DNA of 64,000 nt from UKL13-2 sp947085425 (GTDB lineage: Bacteria > Pseudomonadota > Gammaproteobacteria > Burkholderiales > Usitatibacteraceae). The stretch is from positions 1-64,000 of the forward strand of contig CAMTWK010000001.1 of assembly GCA_947085425.1 (NCBI GenBank), given 5' to 3'. Positions within the stretch are counted from its first letter, which is position 1, and every line of letters starts with the position of its first letter. Under the pieces are notes generated by a model. The model was not told where the DNA came from, searched no databases, and saw nothing but the letters and a program-made list of their open reading frames with translations. The translations under genes and the position numbers were made by a program. Below, in pieces: positions 53,128 through 61,358 of the stretch.

Positions 53128-53819
53128 TTCAGCTGCCCTTCGCCTTGCAGCGTGTGGAAGGCACCGTTAATCACCAGCGCCATCACAATCAGGACAATGC
53201 CCAGCGCAATGCCTTGGGAAAACTCTCCCTTGGCCGTTTCCAGCGAAATGGCGGTGGGAATATTGCGGGTTGAACCGGCAATATTGCCGCCGACCATCAT
53301 CGCGCAACCCACTTCGGAAATGACCCGGCCAAATCCATTAAACAAACCGGCCATGACCGCAAAACGCACTTCAAACAATGTCGTCAGTGCGGCACGGCTT
53401 GGTGATGCGCCAAGTGACACGGCGGTCTCATGGACAATCCGGTCGGCGCCCTGCACCGATGCCAGCGTAAATGCCGCCAACACCGGAAAGGCGATGATGG
53501 CCTGCCCCAAAATCATCGCGGTTTGGGTATACAGCAGGCCCAACTCGCCCAAGGGGCCCGAGCGCGCCAGCAACACATACAACACCAACCCGACGACCAC
53601 GGTTGGAAACGACAAAAAACTTTGCAAGATCACCACCACTGCGCGCCGACCCGGAAACGATACGGTTGCCAGCACAAATCCGCTCAACACGGCCACGGGT
53701 GTGGCAATCAAAAGCGCCATGCCGGACACCTTTAAGGAAATCCACACCACCCCCCAAAGCTCGGGGTCACCCGTAAACAACATTCGTAACGCTTCTTGCG
53801 TCGCCGCCCACAGTTCCAT
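53124..53819 (-). CDS. tupB: Tungstate-type ABC transporter permease
   Basis: A membrane permease of the tungstate/molybdate type (231 residues) with about five to six hydrophobic segments. The EAA-like loop is near VHETAVSLGASPSRAALT. ATG 53819 is chosen (MELWAA); a TTG three bases before it (53822) is read in the same frame. Neighbouring tupA ends 4 bases upstream and tupC overlaps downstream, so all three form one unit. Confidence 0.92.
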   Translation of the reverse strand: MELWAATQEALRMLFTGDPELWGVVWISLKVSGMALLIATPVAVLSGFVLATVSFPGRRAVVVILQSFLSFPTVVVGLVLYVLLARSGPLGELGLLYTQTAMILGQAIIAFPVLAAFTLASVQGADRIVHETAVSLGASPSRAALTTLFEVRFAVMAGLFNGFGRVISEVGCAMMVGGNIAGSTRNIPTAISLETAKGEFSQGIALGIVLIVMALVINGAFHTLQGEGQLK

Positions 53820-53822
53820 CAA

Positions 53823-54623
53823 TTAATCCTTTGGCGCGGGGCCGGGAGTGAATAGTACCGCCCCATCCACCTTCAGTTCCAGAATGGCATCGCGTCCGGC
53901 CGGCGAAACAATCCAGTTGATGAGTTTTAACGCGTAGCTGTGTTTTGTATGCGGATGTTTGGCGGGATTTACGTCCATGATGCCATACGGGTTATACAAC
54001 CCCGGCACCTGGGTGACGATAACATGCAGCCCCACCCGACCACGATGCGCCAGGTAGGTACCACGATCCGACAGTGTGTACGCCAACAAATTGCCGGCCA
54101 TGGTGAGTGTTTCTCCCATGCCTTGACCGACTTCCAAATACCATTTGCCTTTGGGTGTGATATTCACTTCACGCCACAATGCCAGTTCCTTTTTGTGCGT
54201 GCCGGAATCATCACCCCTCGAAATAAATTTCGACTCCGTTTTGGCAATCCGCATTAACGCTGCAGAGGCATTTCTTTCGCCGCGCAATTTGGCCGGATCG
54301 GTTTTCGGGCCGACAATAATAAAATCGTTGTACATCACGTCACGACGTACCGTGCCAAAACCTGCGGCCATGTATTTATCTTCGTCCGGCCGTGAATGCA
54401 CCATCACCACATCGACGTCACCCCGCTCGGCCAGTTTCAGCGCCTGTCCAGTGCCGACGGAAATGACCTTGACCTTGATGCCGGTTAATTTTTCAAACTT
54501 CGGCAGGATCAACGCCAACAGACCGGAAGCCTCGGTGGAGGTGGTGGTCGCCAGTCGTAATTCATTGGCCAATCCTTGCAATGGCAATAAAAACGCGAGT
54601 GCGACAGCAAGCAAAACTTTCAA
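53823..54623 (-). CDS. tupA: Tungstate-type periplasmic binding protein
   Basis: Binds oxyanions in the periplasm for TupBC. A signal peptide (about residues 1-19, ending QGLA) precedes the family motif RLATTTSTEASGLL, in which TTTST (26-30) is the oxyanion-binding core of TupA. GDVDVVMVHSRPDE and the YNDFIIVGPK block also fit. The start is TTG at 54623 behind GGAG with 7-base spacing; there is no ATG. Tungstate rather than molybdate is the family expectation, not tested here. Confidence 0.92.
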   Translation of the reverse strand: MKVLLAVALAFLLPLQGLANELRLATTTSTEASGLLALILPKFEKLTGIKVKVISVGTGQALKLAERGDVDVVMVHSRPDEDKYMAAGFGTVRRDVMYNDFIIVGPKTDPAKLRGERNASAALMRIAKTESKFISRGDDSGTHKKELALWREVNITPKGKWYLEVGQGMGETLTMAGNLLAYTLSDRGTYLAHRGRVGLHVIVTQVPGLYNPYGIMDVNPAKHPHTKHSYALKLINWIVSPAGRDAILELKVDGAVLFTPGPAPKD

Positions 54624-54736
54624 ATCGAATCTCCAGTGGCGGGCTTCACAATGTCAATTCTAGCTGACCGCCGTACAAATCCTTATTCGTCGATGGTGCG
54701 ATTACCGTACGGGCAACCTATACTGACAGGCCGTTC

Positions 54737-55780
54737 ATGTTGTGCCCACGCCGCCCAATGTCATTCTTTCGCACCAGGACTACTGCCGTTTACACGATTG
54801 CCATTTTTTCGGCACTGATGGTGTGTTTGGTTGCACTCGCAGTTGGGCAGTTTCCCATTGCTCCCGGTGAATTGATCGCGATTGTCCAAGCCAAAATTTT
54901 TAGTGGTTCGTCGATTGCGCCGACCCACGCCGAATTGGTTGTTTTTGATATTCGTGGCCCGCGCATTGTTGGTGCGTTCATGGTGGGCGGTGCACTCGCC
55001 GCCGCCGGTGCCGCCTATCAAAACCTGTTTCGCAATCCGCTGGTTTCCCCGGATATTCTGGGTGTCTCCAGTGGTGCCGCCTTGGGCGCGGTATTGGGCA
55101 TTTTTCTGACGCTGCCGTTGTTGGCCATTCAAGCCATGGCGTTTGCCGGCGGGTTGACTGCGGTGGCCGCCATTTATTGGGTCAGCGCGCGTATTCGTGG
55201 CCATGACCCGATCTTGACCCTGGTGCTGGCGGGCGTGGTGATCGGCTCCCTGCTGGGCTCGGGCGTGGCCCTCACCAAATACTTGGCCGACCCCTACAAT
55301 CAATTGCCGGCGATCACCTATTGGTTACTCGGCAGTTTTGCCGGCATTTCAAAAACTGATCTTCAGGTTGCTTTGCCAATCATGGCCATCGCACTGCTGC
55401 CGTTGTTTTTATTGCGCTGGCGCATCAACCTGCTGGCGTTGCCGGAAGACGAGGCGCGCGCGTTGGGTGTGAATGTGCCGCGTCTGCGGCTGATGGTGAT
55501 TGTTGGTGCCACCTTGATGACAGCCGCGTCCGTGGCGCTATGCGGCATGGTGGGCTGGGTCGGGCTGGTGGTGCCCCACGCCGTCCGGTTATTGGTGGGT
55601 GCCGAATTTTCACGGCTATTGCCGCTGGCCATACTAATCGGCGGCACCTTTATGGTGGCGATCGACACCATCGGCCGCAGCATCGCGCAGATTGAAATAC
55701 CACCGGGCATATTGACGGCGGCAATCGGCACACCGGTGTTTATATGGCTGATGATGCTGACCTTTCGGCGGCGCGATTGA
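54737..55780 (+). CDS. FecCD/BtuC-type ABC transporter permease
   Basis: A polytopic inner-membrane permease for iron-siderophore, heme, cobalamin or oxyanion uptake (type II importer). It is 347 residues with about ten hydrophobic segments and the family loop DIRGPRIVGAFMVGGALAAA and LVSPDILGVSSGAALGAVLG near residues 70-120. The start is ATG 54737 after GACAGG; ATG 54758 is an alternative. It is divergent from tupA and is followed by its ATPase after 3 bases. No periplasmic binding protein is next to them. Confidence 0.9.
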   Translation: MLCPRRPMSFFRTRTTAVYTIAIFSALMVCLVALAVGQFPIAPGELIAIVQAKIFSGSSIAPTHAELVVFDIRGPRIVGAFMVGGALAAAGAAYQNLFRNPLVSPDILGVSSGAALGAVLGIFLTLPLLAIQAMAFAGGLTAVAAIYWVSARIRGHDPILTLVLAGVVIGSLLGSGVALTKYLADPYNQLPAITYWLLGSFAGISKTDLQVALPIMAIALLPLFLLRWRINLLALPEDEARALGVNVPRLRLMVIVGATLMTAASVALCGMVGWVGLVVPHAVRLLVGAEFSRLLPLAILIGGTFMVAIDTIGRSIAQIEIPPGILTAAIGTPVFIWLMMLTFRRRD

Positions 55781-55782
55781 TC

Positions 55783-56580
55783 ATGTCCACCCATACCCCA
55801 CCCAATGACACACCGCGGCTGACAGTTAGTCAGCTCACCATCGGTTATCCGCGCCGCACCTTGGTGAGCAATATTTCATTGACTGTTGCGCCCGGCTCGG
55901 CGCTGGCCATTTTGGGGCCGAACGGCAGCGGCAAAACCACCCTGTTTCGCACCTTGTTGGGATTGCTTCCGCCCAAATCCGGTCGAGTGAAACTCGGCGA
56001 TCTGGATACCGGCGCGTGGTCGAATCGCGACCTTGCCCGGCATATGGGTTATGTGCCCCAAGCAACCAATATATTTAATTTCAACGTTATTGAAATCGTC
56101 GAAATGGCGCGGGCGTCTCGTTTACCATGGCACGCCCTGCCCGGAAAACGCGATCGCGACATCGCGATGGACGCGTTGCAACAACTCAACATGGCGGCGT
56201 TTGCCGATCGGGAATTTGCCGAGTTGTCCGGCGGCGAGCGGCAACTGGTTTTGGTTGCCCGCGCGCTGGCGTCGGAAGCGCGCATTTTATTGCTCGATGA
56301 ACCGACCGCCAGCCTCGATTTTGGCAACCGGTTGATGATGATGAACACACTCAGCCGCCTCAAACAATCCGGCGTGACCATTATTTTTTCCAGCCACGAC
56401 CCACAACACGCGTTTCAATTGTGCAGCGGGCCCGATGATCAAACCTTGACCATCAACAAAATCGGCGACGTTGCCGTTGGCACCACCGCCGCATTACTCA
56501 CGCCATCCGCACTGGCGGCCTTGTATCAAGTGCCGGAACAAACACTTCCAATTTTTTCTCACTCATCTCGCCAGGCGTAG
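55783..56580 (+). CDS. FecE/BtuD-type ABC transporter ATP-binding protein
   Basis: The ATPase partner of the preceding permease, 265 residues. Walker A is LGPNGSGKTTLFR, the signature LSGGERQLVLVARAL, Walker B ILLLDEPTASLD and the H-loop SSHDPQH. The PPKSGRVKLGD and VPQATNIFNF segments fit FecE-type proteins. ATG 55783 is two bases after the permease TGA. Substrate cannot be named without a binding protein. Confidence 0.92.
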   Translation: MSTHTPPNDTPRLTVSQLTIGYPRRTLVSNISLTVAPGSALAILGPNGSGKTTLFRTLLGLLPPKSGRVKLGDLDTGAWSNRDLARHMGYVPQATNIFNFNVIEIVEMARASRLPWHALPGKRDRDIAMDALQQLNMAAFADREFAELSGGERQLVLVARALASEARILLLDEPTASLDFGNRLMMMNTLSRLKQSGVTIIFSSHDPQHAFQLCSGPDDQTLTINKIGDVAVGTTAALLTPSALAALYQVPEQTLPIFSHSSRQA

Positions 56581-56726
56581 CGCGATGATCAAACTCGCCT
56601 ATTGGCAAGCCTCACCAAACACATTTACCTGGAAATGCCCGCCATTAAACGAGTTTCACATTACATTGTTTCGCGTTAAATCGGCATTAAAGCCATTACA
56701 AATCTCGAAAACACGAAACATCATTC

Positions 56727-57689
56727 ATGCCAAACAAAACACCCACTGAAATCTATCGCCGTCAAATTTCAATCTGGCTAGCCACCACTTTCGTTATTAT
56801 TGCCACCATGACCACCGCCTCCGCCCAAACACTTTCATTCAAAAATATCCTTGAGCGCCCCAACCGGCCAGCGCCGACCGCAAAAATTGCCTATGGCCCA
56901 CATGCCGATCAATTCGGCGAGTTGTGGTTGCCTGCAAACGTCAATCACTCCGCCCAACCTGCGAAAAAATTACCGGTGGTGATCTTGATTCATGGCGGCT
57001 GTTGGCGTGCAGATTTACCGGGGCCCGAATTGGTGGCATTTTTGGCGGACGATTTGCGCAAACAAGGCGTGGCCGTTTGGAGCATCACCTACCGGCGCGT
57101 CGGCACAAAAGCCGAGCATTTTTCACCTTATCCCGATACCTTTCTGGATGTCGCCGCGGCCACGGAAAAAATTCGCGACCTGGCAAAAACGTACCCGCTC
57201 GATTTAACCCGTGTCGTCACCAGCGGTCATTCGGCAGGTGGCCACTTGGCGATGTGGTTGGCGGCACGGCCGCGCCTGCCAATGGATTCACCGCTTTATC
57301 AAAATAATCCGTTGCCGATTCGCGCCGTGGTCGGCATTGCCGCCATGCCGGATTTGGCCTATGCCAAAGTCGCCTCCGCCCACGCCTGTGGTGCCGACAC
57401 GGTCGACTTATTAATAAATAGCCGTGATCGCAAAGACACCGCCACCCGCGACACCTCGATCACCCCGCTATTGCCGCTGGGCGTCAAACAAATATTGATC
57501 AGTGGTGTTTATGACGCGATAGTGGCACCGGCGCAGGCGTTGCGTCATCGCGAACGCGCCAAAGAAAAAAATGAATTCATCGAGTTGCTCACGCTTGATT
57601 TGGCCGGGCACTTCGAACTGATCGCGCCGTGGACAGCGGCCGGGCAAGCCGTTGTTGAATCGATTATCAAACAGACACGGCTAAAATAG
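56727..57689 (+). CDS. Exported alpha/beta hydrolase (BD-FAE/kynurenine formamidase-like)
   Basis: A 320-residue secreted hydrolase. A signal peptide (about 1-33, ending TTASA) precedes the fold. The oxyanion motif is HGGCW (89-93), and the nucleophile is Ser169 in GHSAGG (167-172). A late acidic residue and His in LDLAGHFELI complete a plausible triad. The HGG and GHSAGG pattern resembles esterases and kynurenine formamidase-type proteins, but being exported argues against direct action in cytoplasmic tryptophan breakdown, even with kynA 1.6 kb away. The substrate is unknown. Confidence 0.82.
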   Translation: MPNKTPTEIYRRQISIWLATTFVIIATMTTASAQTLSFKNILERPNRPAPTAKIAYGPHADQFGELWLPANVNHSAQPAKKLPVVILIHGGCWRADLPGPELVAFLADDLRKQGVAVWSITYRRVGTKAEHFSPYPDTFLDVAAATEKIRDLAKTYPLDLTRVVTSGHSAGGHLAMWLAARPRLPMDSPLYQNNPLPIRAVVGIAAMPDLAYAKVASAHACGADTVDLLINSRDRKDTATRDTSITPLLPLGVKQILISGVYDAIVAPAQALRHRERAKEKNEFIELLTLDLAGHFELIAPWTAAGQAVVESIIKQTRLK

Positions 57690-57951
57690 TCCATCACTTG
57701 GAGTCAAAAATATTCTTCGCAGGTAGTTACACAATCCAGTTAGGCTGTAGGGCGATTTATTGATATTTAATAAATGCTGCTTTAATAAAATTCTGCCGCA
57801 TGATATAGGGCCTAAGGAAATTTGATTCCCGCAATTGAGTTTGAAGGTTGGTTGCCGGACGGAGTGAAACCTGCAGCCTAAAAGATGTAATTCGGCTTTA
57901 AGTGCGAAAACTGATCGGTAAAGTCGATTGGAAAAAGGAGAGGAAAAGCCT

Positions 57952-58869
57952 ATGGAATCCGACGCAGACCCCTGCGAAGTTTGCAAATTTGATCATGCAA
58001 TCAATCTACCAGAGAGTGGTGATTGGATTCGCCAAAATTGTCCCCGCTGCGGCGAATTTAAGTTGTCTAGGACAGTGAGTTCAATTATGAATGCAGGGTT
58101 TTCACCCGAAAAACGCGCGCGACTATCAGGCTGGATACGCGAACAGTATCAAGCAGGCGCAGTTCCCATCATTACTTCAGACAACTTACCTAGAATTCTG
58201 GCGCGCCCAATACCCTCTGTCGCCGATCGAGCAACAGCGCTTCTAGTCGAGGCTGAAAGTGGATTAAGCAAATTGGGGGATCGCTTCAACATTAATGATC
58301 CTAGGTTTATGGCCGCAACATACTCTTCAAACAAGGACGACGTGACGTTCTTGCTTACCCTGTTAAAAGATCAGGGACTGGCGGAATTAAAGGAAATGGG
58401 AGGTGGATGCGAAATTTTACCGGCTGGGTATATTCGACTGGATGAGGAAAGGAAAATTGCGCCCAATTCATCCAAAGGATTCGTTGCGATGTGGTTCAAC
58501 GAAGACCTTAAGAACGTTTATAGCTCTGGTTTCGAGGCCGGCATTTTTGGTGCCGGCTATGACCCCATTCGCATGGATCGTGTTGAACACATCAATAAGA
58601 TAGATGACGAAATCATTAAACAAATAAACGGGGCGAGATTTATCGTTGCGGATTTCACCGGGCATCGTGGAGGTGTGTATTTTGAAGCGGGTTACGCGCT
58701 AGGAAAAGACATCCCAGTATTCTGGACTTGCCGAAAGGACAACATGGGTGAATTGCATTTCGACATTCGCCAATTCAACTGCATTGATTGGGATGCGCCG
58801 GAGGAATTAGCAAGCCGCTTGAGCGCGCGTATTGAAGCGGTGCTTGGCCCTGGGCCGAAAAAACCTTAA
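57952..58869 (+). CDS. Zinc-ribbon and nucleoside deoxyribosyltransferase-like (DRHyd-type) protein
   Basis: A 305-residue protein with ATG 57952 after GGAGAGG. The N-terminus has a zinc-ribbon-like pair, CEVC (8-11) and CPRC (30-33). A helical middle part (about 50-165) follows. The C-terminal domain (about 175-295) reads KGFVAMWFNEDLKNVYSSG, ADFTGHRGGVYFEAGYALG and IPVFWTCR, matching the nucleoside 2-deoxyribosyltransferase/DRHyd fold, with Glu245 in YFEAG as the likely nucleophile. Such domains can cleave nucleosides or NAD in conflict systems. It sits in AT-richer DNA with an orphan DUF1902 gene convergent to it. The function is not established. Confidence 0.78.
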   Translation: MESDADPCEVCKFDHAINLPESGDWIRQNCPRCGEFKLSRTVSSIMNAGFSPEKRARLSGWIREQYQAGAVPIITSDNLPRILARPIPSVADRATALLVEAESGLSKLGDRFNINDPRFMAATYSSNKDDVTFLLTLLKDQGLAELKEMGGGCEILPAGYIRLDEERKIAPNSSKGFVAMWFNEDLKNVYSSGFEAGIFGAGYDPIRMDRVEHINKIDDEIIKQINGARFIVADFTGHRGGVYFEAGYALGKDIPVFWTCRKDNMGELHFDIRQFNCIDWDAPEELASRLSARIEAVLGPGPKKP

Positions 58870-58918
58870 ACAAAAGCCTTTGCATGACGACAAACCAGTC
58901 CCAAAGCGTGACGCTTCA

Positions 58919-59143
58919 TCAGGCGGCGAGTTCGAAGCGCCGCGTCAGCAACTCAAAGGCGATTGGGCCGTCCGTGATGATGCTATTCAATTCAAGCAAC
59001 TCCGGGATGACGACTTTCAGTTTCTCGATCAGCGCTTCTGAAGTCGATGCCTCGATGGCAAGGCCTGGGACCGCTTCGCTGGTCGCCACCCACACGTTTG
59101 CGTCAGGGTCCCACTCGGCATGTACGTAATACGGCTTGTTCAT
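58919..59143 (-). CDS. DUF1902 domain protein, HicB-like antitoxin fragment or orphan
   Basis: A 74-residue protein opening MNKPYYVHAEWDPDANVWVA and carrying the DUF1902 block SEAVPGLAIEASTSEALIEKL, similar to HicB-type antitoxins that pair with small toxins. ATG 59143 follows GGAG with a 6-base gap. No toxin gene adjoins it on either side, so it may be an orphan, a remnant, or a partner of a gene elsewhere. It is convergent with the 57952-58869 gene, 50 bases apart. Confidence 0.82.
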   Translation of the reverse strand: MNKPYYVHAEWDPDANVWVATSEAVPGLAIEASTSEALIEKLKVVIPELLELNSIITDGPIAFELLTRRFELAA

Positions 59144-59338
59144 CACGATCTCCAATGCGTTATTGCCACTAGCTTATCACTTACTTTTGCGGCGAGTAAG
59201 GAGTCAACCGGCACGGAAAACAATGAAACATAATTACATCGAAAACTCATTTATCCACGGCCTCTTCCAGCCATTTTTGCCCTGAAACGCGCGCCAATTA
59301 TATGGTTTCGTTGTTTTAATCTTCAACAAACAGAATAC

Positions 59339-60217
59339 CTACAAGCCGGTACGAATATCCCATAGCTCCGGGAATAACCTGATATTGACCATCTCGCGCA
59401 AATAACTCACCCCGGCGGTGCCACCGGTGCCGCGTTTAAAACCGATCACGCGTTCAACGGTGGTGACATGACGAAAACGCCATTGCCGGAAATAGTCTTC
59501 CAGATCGACCAACTTTTCGGCCAGCTCATACAAGTCCCAATGTTTTTCAGTATTGGCGTAGACCTCGCCCCAGGCGCGGGCGACACTGTCGTTGGCCTGA
59601 TAGGTCACCGACCAATCCCGATCGGTGGCGGCTTGATCGAGCGTAAAACCACGCCGCTGCAACATGCGGTTGGCCTCGTCATAAATGGACGGTGACTCAA
59701 GTTGGGTCAAAAGCGTGGCGTGATCATCGGCACGATGCGCAAACGGTTTGAGCAACACGCGGTTTTTATTGCCAAATAAAAATTCCACCATACGGTACTG
59801 GTGCGACTGGAATCCCGACGACTTGGCGAGGCTGGCGCGAAACGCCGAATATTCGGTCGGCGTGAGTGTCGCCAAAATGTCCCATGACTGAATCAGGTTA
59901 TTCATGATGCGCGACACCCGCGCCATCATTTTGAACGCCGGTGCCAGATTATCCTGGCGAATATGCTCACGAGCGGCACCCAGCTCACTCAACATCAGCT
60001 TCATCCATAGTTCGGTGGCTTGATGTTGAATAATGAACAACAATTCGTTGCGCTCACCGGACAGCGGCTTTTGCGCGCCCAACAATAAATCGAGCTGCAA
60101 ATAATCTCCGTAACTCATGTCGTTGCGGAAATTATCAAACGCCCCTTCCGGCAGTTCGGCTGATGATGCAGAAACCGGGCAACCTGGGCTGGTATTTTTT
60201 TTGTCGGTGGGATTCAT
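59339..60217 (-). CDS. kynA: Tryptophan 2,3-dioxygenase
   Basis: A heme dioxygenase that opens tryptophan to N-formylkynurenine. The family blocks SYGDYLQLDLLLGAQKPLSG, LFIIQHQATELWMKLMLSE and YRMVEFLFGNKN are present, with the heme-binding His in the RFRHVTTVERVIG region. At 292 residues the size is typical of bacterial KynA. No kynB or kynU of standard type is in view. The next gene on the same strand is an SMP-30 family gene. Confidence 0.95.
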   Translation of the reverse strand: MNPTDKKNTSPGCPVSASSAELPEGAFDNFRNDMSYGDYLQLDLLLGAQKPLSGERNELLFIIQHQATELWMKLMLSELGAAREHIRQDNLAPAFKMMARVSRIMNNLIQSWDILATLTPTEYSAFRASLAKSSGFQSHQYRMVEFLFGNKNRVLLKPFAHRADDHATLLTQLESPSIYDEANRMLQRRGFTLDQAATDRDWSVTYQANDSVARAWGEVYANTEKHWDLYELAEKLVDLEDYFRQWRFRHVTTVERVIGFKRGTGGTAGVSYLREMVNIRLFPELWDIRTGL

Positions 60218-60223
60218 TTGAGA

Positions 60224-61111
60224 TCAATACATCGGCAGAGTGGTTTTGAGAATCGACCCGGTTTGTGCTTCGGTAATCAGCACCGAGCGCGGATCGGCGG
60301 GATCGAGCGTGACCCCGGTAGTCAGATCGCCGCGTGATGAATCGACACGATACTTCGGCTCACCGCGTTTATCAAACATCCACACACAGCCCAAACCGTG
60401 GTGGGCGACAAACATGTTGTCGTCACTATCGACCACGATTCCACCGGGACCCACGCCCGCCGACAGTTGCACAAAGCGACTCACGCGTGAAACACCGCCC
60501 TCAACCAGCGGCAAACGCCACACGGCGTTGTCGTGGGTGGCGGCAACAAATAACATGCGCTCATTGGTCGACAGTGCCAGTCCCGCCGGGCAAGGCACGT
60601 TTGATAGCAACTTTTGTAACGCACCATCTGCCTGCAACCGATACACGCCACCAGTGGCATTGTGTAATCCGGTCTGGCCCTGGTCGCTGAAATACAAATC
60701 GCCATTACTGGCAAACAACAAATCGGCGACACCAAGGAAACGCTGCGAAATATGGTGGGTGACGACCGGAGTGAGTTTGCGCAAGCTGATATCCAGCGAC
60801 AAAATGCCGTGGCGATAATCGGCGACAAACAAACGACCATCGGCATGAAAACGCAGACCACTCGGCCAACCATCGTATTTAACGATCAGGTCCCATTCAC
60901 CGGTCGGCGTGATGCGAAAAATCCGCCCAAACGGCGTATCACAAACCCACAGGTTGCCGCTGGCATCAAAACACGGGGCAGCCAAAAAACTATGAATGTC
61001 TTTTCCCGCCAGATTGGCGTGTGACCAGGCGTTATCGGCACCGGAATCATGCAAAAACGACGGCAATTCAAAGTGGGTATCGGAAGTCAGGGATAACGGT
61101 GCGGGGAACAT
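60224..61111 (-). CDS. SMP-30/gluconolactonase-family beta-propeller
   Basis: A 295-residue six-bladed beta-propeller of the SMP-30 type, the group that includes gluconolactonase and other lactonases. Repeats such as DASGNLWVCDTPFGRIFRI, LRFHADGRLFVADYRHGI and FASNGDLYFSDQGQTG give the blades. Metal-ligand residues typical of the fold lie in these loops. ATG 61111 (MFPAPL) is chosen over a longer frame. It ends 6 bases before kynA starts, so the two may be one transcript. The substrate is unknown. Confidence 0.85.
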   Translation of the reverse strand: MFPAPLSLTSDTHFELPSFLHDSGADNAWSHANLAGKDIHSFLAAPCFDASGNLWVCDTPFGRIFRITPTGEWDLIVKYDGWPSGLRFHADGRLFVADYRHGILSLDISLRKLTPVVTHHISQRFLGVADLLFASNGDLYFSDQGQTGLHNATGGVYRLQADGALQKLLSNVPCPAGLALSTNERMLFVAATHDNAVWRLPLVEGGVSRVSRFVQLSAGVGPGGIVVDSDDNMFVAHHGLGCVWMFDKRGEPKYRVDSSRGDLTTGVTLDPADPRSVLITEAQTGSILKTTLPMY

Positions 61112-61358
61112 AGGCGGATCGTTCGTAAGAATAGGGACAGAATGGCCAATTATGCGGCACACCACCGATTCCGATAAAACTTGATTGCATCACACCTATT
61201 AGTGGCATTGGCAAGAACTTTGACCAAACGGCAAAATCAGCCGGCATCACGCCAATGGATGACACAAAACAGGAAGTAAAATTGACGCAAAGGTGATGCG
61301 TTAACCATTGCCATTATTTTGTCGCCGCCCCCTCAATAACATCTAGCGCGAAAACCAA

